Positions 17,048-25,134 are shown, counted from the stretch's first letter. The stretch is 64,000 nucleotides of DNA from Orbus sasakiae (GCF_039542345.1 NZ_BAABHY010000001.1:1178001-1242000), one strand, 5' to 3'. The notes: generated by a model from the letters alone, not told the origin. Translations and numbers: made by a program.

Positions 17048-17068
17048 ATTTCTAAATAAGGAGAAACA

Positions 17069-18409
17069 ATGATAAAACAAACCGGTATTTGTATTATATT
17101 AATGCTACTCATCAATTCAGTTTATGCCGAGCAACCATCACAATCCAGTACGCTTGATAATATCGCCAATTCGGCATTTGCCCGTGATTCACAAATCCAA
17201 GTATCATTACGTAATTACGGTAAGTATTTGAATGATGATGAGATGGCTGGTAATAAAATGGTTCATACTGCTTGGGGACAAGCCTTTGCCATGCGTTACA
17301 CCTCAGGCTATTTTGCTGATTTTATCGGTGTCGATGGATCTTTTGTTGGGGTTGTTAAATTAGGTGCTAGCAAATACTTTGCAAGTCGATCATTACTATG
17401 GAATGATGGCCCCGGTTTTGATAAGCATAATGCAAAAAGTTTTAATAAATTTGACCAACGCTATATCAAAATCAAACTCGGCGACGATCAACAGATTAAT
17501 TATAACGCCAAATTAGGCTGGCAAGTGTTTGATCGGTACGGTGTACTGAGAGTTTCAAATCAACTGAGTAAAAATACCTATTTAGGTTACTCTGGAACAC
17601 TAGGTAATCATAATTATTCACTTGATACGCTTTATGTGACTCGCTATATCGACCGTGATTCACCGCAGAAAAAACAATTTTTAAGTGAAAATAACAAACA
17701 CATTGATCATATTCTCTCAGCAGGAATCAATTATAAAACCGATCAGCTGAGCGTTGCCTATGCCTTTGGTGAAGCTGATCACTATATGCAACGCCACCTC
17801 TTTGATATCAGTTACAAACCGATTGAACAACTCACCTTAGGTAGTCAAATCTACATTAATCACCCTCTATCAATTTACAACCAAATGCCATCATCGCTAA
17901 AAGCTGCGGATGGAAATGCTTGGTATTATGCTGCAGATGTAAAATGGCAACAAGATGATATCGGCATCAAGTTTGGTGTGGCTTATACCAAAGCGAATAA
18001 GGATAATGGTGATCTCGGTTATTTCAAGCGCAATGTCGTTGATAATACGCGCTGGCGTTTTGATACAATGACTGAAGCCGCCTACCATTATCAACGTGAT
18101 GGTGAACTTGCATTAACTTTACTTGCTGATTATCAATATCACCCCGATTTTTATTCGGCAATCCAGATTAATTATGGTCAATTTCATTATAAACAAAATC
18201 ATTTTAAAGTAGGTGAAATCAACTTTATCAATCGCTGGACACCAAGTGATCCAAGATTAAAAAACCTGATTGTTTCGACAATGATTGGTAAAGGCCTCAC
18301 ATATCAAAATATTGATAACAAACAACCACTTTTTTACAGTAATGGTCAATTTAAACGCGGTAGCTCTATCTCAGGTGAGTTTATTATTGAATACCAGTTT
18401 AACCTTTGA
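17069..18409 (+). CDS. OprD-family outer membrane porin
   Basis: This 446-residue protein has a signal peptide (about 1-20, cleavage after SVYA) and a beta-barrel pattern ending in the aromatic-rich EFIIEYQFNL. The early segment QIQVSLRNYGKYLND, HTAWGQAFAMRYTSGYFADFIGVDGSFVG and the KLGWQVFDRYGVL region follow the OprD/chitoporin (ChiP) plan, where the N-terminal strands and a Trp-Gln-rich segment are typical. OprD-type porins admit small substrates such as basic amino acids or chito-oligosaccharides. The two RAT leaders tie it to the beta-glucoside systems, so uptake of beta-glucosides, like BglH in E. coli, is the likely role. AAGGAG lies before the start codon. Confidence 0.85.
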   Translation: MIKQTGICIILMLLINSVYAEQPSQSSTLDNIANSAFARDSQIQVSLRNYGKYLNDDEMAGNKMVHTAWGQAFAMRYTSGYFADFIGVDGSFVGVVKLGASKYFASRSLLWNDGPGFDKHNAKSFNKFDQRYIKIKLGDDQQINYNAKLGWQVFDRYGVLRVSNQLSKNTYLGYSGTLGNHNYSLDTLYVTRYIDRDSPQKKQFLSENNKHIDHILSAGINYKTDQLSVAYAFGEADHYMQRHLFDISYKPIEQLTLGSQIYINHPLSIYNQMPSSLKAADGNAWYYAADVKWQQDDIGIKFGVAYTKANKDNGDLGYFKRNVVDNTRWRFDTMTEAAYHYQRDGELALTLLADYQYHPDFYSAIQINYGQFHYKQNHFKVGEINFINRWTPSDPRLKNLIVSTMIGKGLTYQNIDNKQPLFYSNGQFKRGSSISGEFIIEYQFNL

Positions 18410-18426
18410 TGACAGCGGCAAATAAT

Positions 18427-18454
18427 AGGATGATTCATCACATTGAATCATCCT
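18427..18454. terminator. Hairpin after the porin gene
   Basis: A perfect 11-bp stem, AGGATGATTCA with TGAATCATCCT, follows the stop codon by 17 bases. It has no T tract on the + strand, so termination strength is uncertain. Confidence 0.5.
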
Positions 18455-18507
18455 AAAAAACTATTATATTTCTGCGCTTTGAACATTTTTTTCCCCATTT
18501 CATAAAA

Positions 18508-18536
18508 TTGTCATATAATTGTTACATAATTGTCGC
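18508..18536 (+). promoter_or_regulatory. Pho box upstream of phoB
   Basis: Three TTGTNAC/TTGTCAT-like heptamers with 4-base AT spacers (TTGTCAT at 18508, TTGTTAC at 18519, TTGTCGC at 18530) repeat every 11 bases, the layout bound by PhoB dimers. The box ends 33 bases before the phoB ATG, which fits autoregulation by phosphate starvation. Confidence 0.85.
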
Positions 18537-18569
18537 ATTCATATAATTTATCGGTTAATCATTAAAGTT

Positions 18570-19262
18570 ATGACAAAAACGATTCTGATTGTTGAAGATG
18601 ACCATGCCATTCGTGATATGGTCAAAATGTTATTAGAGCACCATGAATACAATGTGATTGAAGCGAAAGATTACCTTGATGCACTCAAATTGAGTCAGTC
18701 AAGTGAATTTCATCTTGTTTTATTAGATTGGATGCTACCTGGTGGTAGTGGAATTCAATTTATTAAGCAACTAAAAAAACAAGAACAGACTGAAAATATT
18801 CCCGTTATCATGCTAACCGCTAAGCAACAAGAAGATGATCAAATTATTGGTCTCGATTCTGGAGCGGACGACTACATTACAAAGCCTTTTTCGAATAAAG
18901 AGCTGATAGCTCGAATTAATGCTATACTACGGCGTACTTATCCGGAAAATAGTAATATTATTGAGTTTGATGATCTTAAAATTAATACCCAGTCACATCG
19001 CGTGATGGCTAAAGATATCGAAATTGAGCTAGGCCCTACTGAATATAAGCTACTACTCTTTTTTATGAATAAACCGGAACGAGTGTTTACCCGTGATCAA
19101 TTGATTGATCATGTCTGGGGGCACGATGCCTACATTGACGATAGAACAATTGATGTTCACATAGGGCGTTTACGTAAACAGCTTGAAAAGTCTGGGCATG
19201 ACCGATTTATCCAAACTGTACGAGGCTCTGGTTATCGATTTTCTGCAAAAACGCAAAAATAA
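18570..19262 (+). CDS. phoB: Phosphate regulon response regulator PhoB
   Basis: The 230-residue OmpR-class regulator has a receiver domain (about 1-120; acidic Glu9, Asp10, phosphoryl Asp53 in LLDWMLPGG, Thr in MLTAK, Lys in TKPFSNKEL) and a winged-helix DNA-binding domain (about 130-228; LGPTEYKLLLFFM, RDQLIDHVWG, RTIDVHIGRLRKQL, QTVRGSGYRF). PhoB activates pst, pho and related genes when phosphorylated by PhoR. I placed the start at 18570 because MTKTILIVEDD aligns with the family start; a longer in-frame extension overlaps the Pho box and is not credible. phoR follows after 12 bases. Confidence 0.96.
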   Translation: MTKTILIVEDDHAIRDMVKMLLEHHEYNVIEAKDYLDALKLSQSSEFHLVLLDWMLPGGSGIQFIKQLKKQEQTENIPVIMLTAKQQEDDQIIGLDSGADDYITKPFSNKELIARINAILRRTYPENSNIIEFDDLKINTQSHRVMAKDIEIELGPTEYKLLLFFMNKPERVFTRDQLIDHVWGHDAYIDDRTIDVHIGRLRKQLEKSGHDRFIQTVRGSGYRFSAKTQK

Positions 19263-19274
19263 GTCGGAGCTATT

Positions 19275-20567
19275 TTGTTAAAACAAATTTTTTGGCAACG
19301 TGCATTAATCGAGATTAGCGCGATTATTTTAATTGCAACTATTGTCGGTTTCGTCTGTCATAATGTGATGCTATTTTTAATGTTAGCATTAGCATTATTG
19401 CTAGTTTGGAATACTTATAACCTGCATAAGTTATCGACTTGGATATGGCAACAAAATGCATTATACCCGCCAAACAGCATTGGCAGTTTTGACGTTATCT
19501 CTTATGGCTTGCATAAACGCCAAAAAAGAATGCGTCAAAAACAAAATGAGCTTGCAGAAATCATCAAACGTTTTCGATATGGCGCAGAATCAATTCCCGA
19601 TTCATTATTGCTAACCGATATAGAGGGTAAAATTGAATGGTGTAATAAAATTGCACAATACCAACTTTATATTCGTTGGCCAGATGATAAAGGTCAAAAC
19701 ATTATTAATCTGATCCGTCATCCTCAATTTGCTAATTATATGCGTAAAAAAAATTTTGCCACGCCATTAACATTATTATTTAATAATAAAAACTATATTG
19801 AATTTCGGATTATTCCCTACTTTGAAAACCATTGGGTCATTATCGTTCGTGACGTTGATCAACTTTATTTAGCCGAGCAACAACGTCATGACTTTTTTAC
19901 AAATGCTAGCCACGAACTCCGGACCCCACTAACCGTAGTTAAAGGCTATTTGGATATGTTAAGTGATGATCTTGTATCTGCAGATAAACAAAAGCAAATA
20001 TTTAATACAATGCAAATGCAAATTACCCGCATGGAATCATTAGTGGGTCAGATTCTCACCCTCAGTCATATTGAAAATAACCCGATCAAAAATCAGTTAC
20101 AGTTAATTAATATGCCTGAAATCTTACATAAAATTGAACACAATATTTGTCAGATATACCCCAAATATCGTTTTCATTTTGATGTTGATAACACATTGCT
20201 CATTACGGGTCACAAAGATCAACTATACAGTGTTGTGAGTAATCTCATTTATAATGCCATTAAACATACACCAGAAAACACTGCTATTCATGTTTGTTGG
20301 AAGCCAACATCTCAAGGGGCTTTTTTTAGCGTTACAGATACAGGTCAAGGTATACCAACACACCATTTACACCGATTAACTGAACGATTTTATCAAGTTG
20401 ATAGTGCCAGAACCCATGAAAAAGACAGCTCCGGCCTTGGACTTGCTATCGTAAAACATGCTTTACTCAATCATGCTAATACCAAATTGGAGATTAGCAG
20501 TGAATTAGGTAAAGGCAGTCGTTTTTCATTTACCTTACCAATCCAATATCTATATAGCCATCCTTAA
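19275..20567 (+). CDS. phoR: Phosphate regulon sensor kinase PhoR
   Basis: This 430-residue inner membrane kinase has two N-terminal helices (about 10-50), a PAS-like domain (about 95-195; GAESIPDSLLLTDIEGKIEWCN), the dimerisation domain with phosphoryl His213 in NASHELRTPL, and an ATPase domain with N box NLIYNAIKHTPE, DTGQGIP and SSGLGLAIVKHA. The overall plan and His number equal those of E. coli PhoR. The start codon is TTG, supported by GGAG 5 bases upstream and by alignment of the first residues with the family. No pst or phoU genes lie within the window, so the phosphate signal must come from elsewhere on the genome. Confidence 0.95.
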   Translation: MLKQIFWQRALIEISAIILIATIVGFVCHNVMLFLMLALALLLVWNTYNLHKLSTWIWQQNALYPPNSIGSFDVISYGLHKRQKRMRQKQNELAEIIKRFRYGAESIPDSLLLTDIEGKIEWCNKIAQYQLYIRWPDDKGQNIINLIRHPQFANYMRKKNFATPLTLLFNNKNYIEFRIIPYFENHWVIIVRDVDQLYLAEQQRHDFFTNASHELRTPLTVVKGYLDMLSDDLVSADKQKQIFNTMQMQITRMESLVGQILTLSHIENNPIKNQLQLINMPEILHKIEHNICQIYPKYRFHFDVDNTLLITGHKDQLYSVVSNLIYNAIKHTPENTAIHVCWKPTSQGAFFSVTDTGQGIPTHHLHRLTERFYQVDSARTHEKDSSGLGLAIVKHALLNHANTKLEISSELGKGSRFSFTLPIQYLYSHP

Positions 20568-20652
20568 TCAGGCTGGCTGGCTAGCTTTCTATTCATTTAA
20601 ATCTACACAATCTTTTTGTTTTTTTTATCCTATTTGGGCTAAAAATAAATTG

Positions 20653-20669
20653 ACCGACCGTCGGTCGGT
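20653..20669. promoter_or_regulatory. Palindromic operator for the adjacent TetR-family regulator
   Basis: ACCGACCGTCGGTCGGT is a perfect inverted repeat of 8-base arms around one central base. It is strikingly GC-rich for this region and starts 58 bases before the TetR-type gene. The ACCGACCG motif is typical of operators of TetR proteins, which commonly repress their own operon. Confidence 0.8.
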
Positions 20670-20710
20670 GATGTAGTGTATCAACAAATCGAAAAGCTCA
20701 GGGTGGAACA

Positions 20711-21349
20711 ATGAGAGTTGTCAAAGCACCGGATGTAAGACGATCTGAAATACTCGCAGCCGCTAATCAATTATTTCAAACGCAAGGTTATAGCAGAACG
20801 TCCGTTGATCAAATAGTGAATAAAGTACGTATTGCTAAAGGGACGTTTTATCACTATTTTAAATCAAAAGAACAGATTCTCGATGCCCTTGCCGACCAGC
20901 TAGTACTTGATATGGCTTACCATTCAGAACAGATTGCAAATCATACTCAGCTTAATGCAATTGAAAAAATAGTTACCATTATTAGTGAACAGAATCGTCT
21001 GCAAAGCGAGCAACAAAATGTCGTTGATAGTATGCATCTTCCTGATAATCGACAACTTCATGAGCGTATTAACATCAAAATTGTATTAACTTTTGGTCCA
21101 ATTCTAGCAACAGTCATTGAACAAGGTAATCAGCAAGGCCTATTTGATGTAAAGGATCCCTTAAGTACCATTCAGTTTATTTTAGCGGGTTCACTGTTTT
21201 TATTTGGTGAAGGTGTCTTTAATTGGCCCCCCGAGCAAGCTCAAGCCAGAATACAATCCATGATTATCCTAATAGAACGCACTTTTGGCGCCCAGCCTGG
21301 ATCGATGATTATAGCTCTAAACCAATGTTTAAATGAGGAAAAACGATGA
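20711..21349 (+). CDS. TetR/AcrR-family transcriptional regulator
   Basis: This 212-residue protein has a typical N-terminal TetR helix-turn-helix (about 10-57: RRSEILAAANQLFQTQGYSRTSVDQIVNKVRIAKGTFYHYF in the family pattern, cited in short parts: SRTSVDQIV and KGTFYHYF) and a variable C-terminal ligand domain. It has no recognised close characterised relative. The first gene of a tight cassette, it overlaps the next gene by 4 bases (ATGA). The perfect palindrome upstream suggests self-repression with release by an unknown ligand. A GTGG-type ribosome site precedes the ATG. Confidence 0.9.
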   Translation: MRVVKAPDVRRSEILAAANQLFQTQGYSRTSVDQIVNKVRIAKGTFYHYFKSKEQILDALADQLVLDMAYHSEQIANHTQLNAIEKIVTIISEQNRLQSEQQNVVDSMHLPDNRQLHERINIKIVLTFGPILATVIEQGNQQGLFDVKDPLSTIQFILAGSLFLFGEGVFNWPPEQAQARIQSMIILIERTFGAQPGSMIIALNQCLNEEKR

Positions 21350-22170
21350 GCATAATCTTACCAAACATCACGTACCGCCCGGTACTTTTTTACTGTCTCG
21401 TTTTTTTAATCAGCTGGTCTTGCTGGTTTATCTCGGCTTATATGAGTTACCAGATAGATCATATAGTACTCACAATACTATTCGCCTTTGCTGGTTTATT
21501 AGGTCCAATGGTTGCGGCTATTATGATGATTTTTTTTGATGCAAACAACTTGTTTGATGATTATAAACGACGATTTGCGAATCTCAATAATATATCTTGG
21601 TTTGCTATGCTATTGATGATTAGCATTATTTTTACCACATTATTTGTCGCTGTTTTCATATCATTGTTATTCGGTTTTCCTGCTGAACAATTGACGATTT
21701 CACGTCTTTTATTGAGTATGTTGCCATTTGCATTGATTGCAGCAACCTTTGAAGAACTTGGCTGGCGAAGTTATGGAATAGACTGCCTATTAGCTCATCG
21801 CTGCTTATTTGTGGCATCTTGCTATTTTGCTTTATTATGGGGAATCTGGCATGTTCCACTGTTTTTTATTAATCAAACTTATCAACATGGATTATATGAA
21901 TTAGGCCCAATTTACATCATTAACTTTTTTATCAGTATTTTTCCAGCTACAATTTTTGCAAATTGGCTCTACTACCGATGTAAACGCAATATCGTTGCAA
22001 TCATTTTGTTTCATTTTATGCTAGTCATATCAGCAGAATTATTACAAATTGAGCCCGAAACAAAATTTATTATTACCTTAATCCTATTGATAATCAGTAT
22101 GTTATTAATTTATCTTGAACAAAAAATCTTTTTTAGTCGTCTGACTTTGTCACAACATTCATTACTATAA
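21346..22170 (+). CDS. CPBP-family intramembrane protease-like protein
   Basis: The 274-residue protein has about eight hydrophobic segments and the CPBP (CAAX protease and bacteriocin-processing, Abi) signature: EELGWR with Glu136, Glu137 and Arg141, then WGIWHVPLFF with His169 and a further motif around residues 220-230 (NIVAIILFHFML, second His). All metal-ligand candidates needed for activity are present. Members cleave membrane peptides or protect against self-made bacteriocins; the target here is unknown. Translational coupling to the TetR gene by a 4-base overlap and the outer membrane protein gene 16 bases downstream point to an inducible envelope-related function. Confidence 0.85.
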   Translation: MSIILPNITYRPVLFYCLVFLISWSCWFISAYMSYQIDHIVLTILFAFAGLLGPMVAAIMMIFFDANNLFDDYKRRFANLNNISWFAMLLMISIIFTTLFVAVFISLLFGFPAEQLTISRLLLSMLPFALIAATFEELGWRSYGIDCLLAHRCLFVASCYFALLWGIWHVPLFFINQTYQHGLYELGPIYIINFFISIFPATIFANWLYYRCKRNIVAIILFHFMLVISAELLQIEPETKFIITLILLIISMLLIYLEQKIFFSRLTLSQHSLL

Positions 22171-22186
22171 AATGCAAGGAACCACA

Positions 22187-22957
22187 ATGAATAGAAATAA
22201 TAATCTTACAATCGCTTTAAAAGGACTTAGCATGAGTATGTTAATCTCATTGCCAATCCTTTCTCACGTTGCTCAGGCGAGTTCTTTTTCTTTAGGGGCT
22301 GGTGCCTTAATTGAGCAAACAGCCTATCGGGATTATGATCGTCAAATTTATCCTATGCCGATTATTAATTATCAAAATCAGTATGTTTTTGTTAAAGGTC
22401 CAAGTGCAGGAGTTTATGCGTTTAATACGGAAAGTGATAAATTATACTTTAATATCGCTTACCTACCCGGCCAGTTTAAAACATCGCGTACAGATAATGC
22501 TGCATTAAAACAACTTGATAATCGCAAGTTATCTTTTATGGCCGGCGTTGGTTATAGCCATCATGCTAAATGGGGTAGCCTTTATGCTAATATTATGACC
22601 GATATAAGTGGCAAAAGTCATGGTACGCTAGCAGAATTGGCTTATGGATACTCGTTCCAGTTTGATAAATTTTATATCGAACCTAAAATTGGCGTTGAAT
22701 GGCAAAATCACAAATATAACGACTACTATTTTGGTGTTAGCCGTAGTGAATCATCACGCAGTGGTCTTAACTATTATTCAGCAAACAATGGCACAACACC
22801 TTACGTTGCCGTAAATGCTTTTTATAATTTTAATCAAAACTGGCAAGCCTTTGTATTAGCGCGTTATAGTCGAGTCAGTCATGCCGTGAAAGATAGCCCA
22901 ATGACCTCACGTTCAGCAACTGGATTAATTGGTACAGGTATCATGTACCGTTTTTAA
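22187..22957 (+). CDS. MipA/OmpV-family outer membrane protein
   Basis: This 256-residue protein has a long signal peptide (about 1-33, with the hydrophobic run SMLISLPILSHVAQA) and barrel strands such as SFSLGAGALIEQTAYRDYD, PMPIINYQNQYVFVKGPSAG, and the last strand TGLIGTGIMYRF ending in Phe. MipA is a scaffold linking murein synthases to a lytic transglycosylase in E. coli; OmpV-type homologues respond to salt or drug stress. Start chosen at 22187 with AAGGA 7 bases upstream, against an in-frame ATG at 22172. It follows the CPBP gene in the same TetR-controlled cassette. Confidence 0.88.
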   Translation: MNRNNNLTIALKGLSMSMLISLPILSHVAQASSFSLGAGALIEQTAYRDYDRQIYPMPIINYQNQYVFVKGPSAGVYAFNTESDKLYFNIAYLPGQFKTSRTDNAALKQLDNRKLSFMAGVGYSHHAKWGSLYANIMTDISGKSHGTLAELAYGYSFQFDKFYIEPKIGVEWQNHKYNDYYFGVSRSESSRSGLNYYSANNGTTPYVAVNAFYNFNQNWQAFVLARYSRVSHAVKDSPMTSRSATGLIGTGIMYRF

Positions 22958-22989
22958 ATAAAACCATTAACTCGATAAGGTTAATCATA

Positions 22990-23232
22990 ATGAAAAAACT
23001 GACAATAGAAAAATATATTCAAGGTAAGTTAGATGAATCTTTTACTGTCCCAATAGCATTCATTTCAATGCTCAATACGATTTTACCTAAAGCAGCTATT
23101 GATTCATTAAATCAATATGGTTTTGATATACAAAATATGATCACGGCAAGTAAAGAGCATTCCCCCTATCATAATAGAGTAGAAGTTGAAGAGAAAGGTA
23201 TACTAAAAACCGTTGAAATCAGCCTAAAATAA
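22990..23232 (+). CDS. Small 80-residue protein of unknown function
   Basis: I do not recognise this protein. It is 80 residues, starts MKKLTIEKYIQGKLDES, and has a central hydrophobic helix-like stretch FTVPIAFISMLNTILPKAAIDSL followed by an acidic and basic tail ending VEEKGILKTVEISLK. No signal peptide or catalytic motif is seen; a soluble or membrane-peripheral protein with a beta-strand at each end and a helix between is a fair guess. AAGG lies 8 bases before the ATG, and codon use looks like that of its neighbours. It follows the MipA/OmpV-type gene by 32 bases, so it likely belongs to the same TetR-controlled cassette. Confidence 0.75.
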   Translation: MKKLTIEKYIQGKLDESFTVPIAFISMLNTILPKAAIDSLNQYGFDIQNMITASKEHSPYHNRVEVEEKGILKTVEISLK

Positions 23233-23277
23233 CGAGTCATTTAGTAACCTAGATGAGCATTTAAAACTATGAGATTT

Positions 23278-23310
23278 GAGGCTATCTGAATTCATAATCA
23301 TGATAGCCTC
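23278..23310. terminator. Hairpin between the small gene and metI
   Basis: A perfect 9-bp stem, GAGGCTATC with GATAGCCTC, loop of 15, separates the TetR cassette from the convergent methionine transporter operon. It lies 5 bases beyond the metI stop on the - strand. Confidence 0.55.
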
Positions 23311-23314
23311 GCAT

Positions 23315-23995
23315 TTAATGAGTAACGGTTTTAATCAGTAAGTTACAAATCCATTGTGTTATAAAAACCAACACCAAAATAATGAATGTACTCATAACCG
23401 CAACGTCAGTTTTAAAACCATTATAACCTATATTAATCGCCAGATTACCTAATCCTCCGGCACCAATAGCCCCTGCCATAGCGGTTAATCCAATTAAACT
23501 AATAATACTGACCGCTGATGCACGAATAATGGCGGGTAAACCTTCCTTAACATACACATTAAACAGAATATCAATCGGCGATGATCCCACTGATTTCGCA
23601 GCTTCTACGATTCCCTCATCAACCTCAAGTAATGCATTTTGAATTTGTCTTGCAAAAAAAGGCGCAAAACCAATCGTCAATGGTACTAACGACGCATTTA
23701 AACCGATGGTGGTACCAGCAATCAATCGTGTTAAAGGGTAGATAAGTGCTAATAAAATCACAAAGGGGATTGAACGTAATATATTGATGGCTTTTTCTAA
23801 TAGAGAATAACAGACGCGCTTTTCTAAAATCCCATTTTGTTTTGTGGCAACTAATATAATCGCAAATAATACGCCAATCAAACCGCCAATTAGCCCTGAG
23901 AAAAATGTCATGTAAATCGTTTCAATAGTGCTTTGAATAAAACGATCTTGCAACAAAATCACATTGGGGAAATAGCGCTCAAACAATTGATACAT
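23315..23995 (-). CDS. metI: Methionine ABC transporter permease MetI
   Basis: This inner membrane permease has about 226 residues, as expected for MetI (217), with five predicted helices. The EAA loop EAAKSVGSSPIDILFNVYVKEGLP contacts the ATPase MetN, and the C-terminal SLIGLTAMAGAIGAGGLGNLAI is the family core. Together with MetN and MetQ it imports D- and L-methionine. The start at 23995 has GGAGAG 6 bases upstream and matches the family N-terminus; a longer in-frame start at 24031 would overlap metN by 23 bases and is unlikely. It is last in the metQNI operon. Confidence 0.95.
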   Translation of the reverse strand: MYQLFERYFPNVILLQDRFIQSTIETIYMTFFSGLIGGLIGVLFAIILVATKQNGILEKRVCYSLLEKAINILRSIPFVILLALIYPLTRLIAGTTIGLNASLVPLTIGFAPFFARQIQNALLEVDEGIVEAAKSVGSSPIDILFNVYVKEGLPAIIRASAVSIISLIGLTAMAGAIGAGGLGNLAINIGYNGFKTDVAVMSTFIILVLVFITQWICNLLIKTVTH

Positions 23996-24008
23996 ATTTA
24001 TCTCTCCA

Positions 24009-25070
24009 CTATATTGAATAATTGTTTTCATGCTGCAACGAATTGAGCCGACTCACTGAAATATGATGTTTATTAAAAAAAGACTCTGCATCAACTAAAG
24101 TATGGTTATCACCACTTAATAATACGATCAAAGTACCAACCGGTAGATCATGAATAATCTCTAAATTGCTATATAAAATGGTTGTCTCAATATTATAGTG
24201 ATGATAAAGCTGGCTGATAAAAGGGCTAAAATGATTATTGCCTACAAATTGGAGTTCGAGTAAATGTTGATCTTTCAATTTTTCGGCTAAAGAAGGATGA
24301 TTGAAAATGGAATCATACGCTTGCTCAATGTTAGATGCTTTGCGTATAAAATCTTGTGTTAAAGCTTGTTTAGGGCAACTAAAAATACTCACAATATCGC
24401 CCTGTTCAATAACCTGACCATGCTGCATCACGGCAACTTTGTCACAGATCTCTTTAATGACTTGCATTTCATGAGTAATAATCACAATGGTTAAGTTTAA
24501 TTTTTGATTAAGTTCTTTGAGTAATTTTAAGATCGATTGCGTTGTTTTTGGGTCTAATGCACTCGTTGCTTCATCACAGAGTAATACGTTTGGATCATTT
24601 GCTAATGCCCTTGCTATTGCCACTCGCTGTTTTTGTCCACCCGATAATTGCGATGGATAAAAATCACGTTTTTCTGATAATCCGACAAATTCTAGTAACT
24701 GATTAATTTTTTGCTGCTTTTCAAGCTTGCTAAGAGAAGTGTGACGTAAGGGGTATAATACATTGCCATAAACTGTGCGTGAGTTCATCAAGTTAAAATG
24801 CTGAAATATCATTCCAATTTTTTTACGGGCATTTCGCAATTCTCTTTCACCCAAGGCTACCATATCATTACCGTTGACAACAACCTGACCATGAGTCGGT
24901 TTTTGTAACAAATTGATAACCCTCACTAAAGTTGATTTACCAGCACCACTGTAACCAACAATCCCAAATATTTCACCTTTATCAACAGACAATGACACAT
25001 CATTAACAGCATACACTGGCTGTTTATGCTTATCTTTAAAAACAACATCTATATGCGATAATTTAATCAT
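24009..25070 (-). CDS. metN: Methionine ABC transporter ATP-binding protein MetN
   Basis: The 353-residue ATPase has Walker A GYSGAGKS, signature LSGGQKQRVAIARAL, Walker B VLLCDEATSALD and the H-loop in VIITHEM. The C-terminal part (about 265-345) is the NIL domain that binds methionine and inhibits transport when the cytosolic pool is high; LLELQFVGNNHFSPFISQL and TLIVLLSGD are visible there. It sits between metQ (73 bases upstream) and metI (13 bases downstream). The longer gap from metQ contains a hairpin that may change the relative expression of the lipoprotein and the membrane parts. Confidence 0.96.
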   Translation of the reverse strand: MIKLSHIDVVFKDKHKQPVYAVNDVSLSVDKGEIFGIVGYSGAGKSTLVRVINLLQKPTHGQVVVNGNDMVALGERELRNARKKIGMIFQHFNLMNSRTVYGNVLYPLRHTSLSKLEKQQKINQLLEFVGLSEKRDFYPSQLSGGQKQRVAIARALANDPNVLLCDEATSALDPKTTQSILKLLKELNQKLNLTIVIITHEMQVIKEICDKVAVMQHGQVIEQGDIVSIFSCPKQALTQDFIRKASNIEQAYDSIFNHPSLAEKLKDQHLLELQFVGNNHFSPFISQLYHHYNIETTILYSNLEIIHDLPVGTLIVLLSGDNHTLVDAESFFNKHHISVSRLNSLQHENNYSI

Positions 25071-25095
25071 ATTGATTGACTTATTTAATAATTAG

Positions 25096-25134
25096 CAATG
25101 CTTATGGTAATCTCAATACTAACCATAAACATTG
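25096..25134 (-). other. Intercistronic hairpin between metQ and metN
   Basis: CAATGCTTATGGT (25096-25108) pairs with ACCATAAACATTG (25122-25134) at 12 of 13 positions, with a 13-base loop. It has no T tract. It could be an mRNA-stabilising or partial-termination structure that lets the binding lipoprotein be made in excess over the transporter. Confidence 0.5.

Noticed and set aside
18519..18569. N-terminal extension of PhoB by 17 residues
   Set aside because: The extension lies inside the Pho box and the family start is MTKTILIVEDD at 18570.
23996..24031. Longer MetI start overlapping metN
   Set aside because: The ATG at 23995 has a ribosome site and aligns with the family; the longer form would overlap metN by 23 bases without a site of its own.
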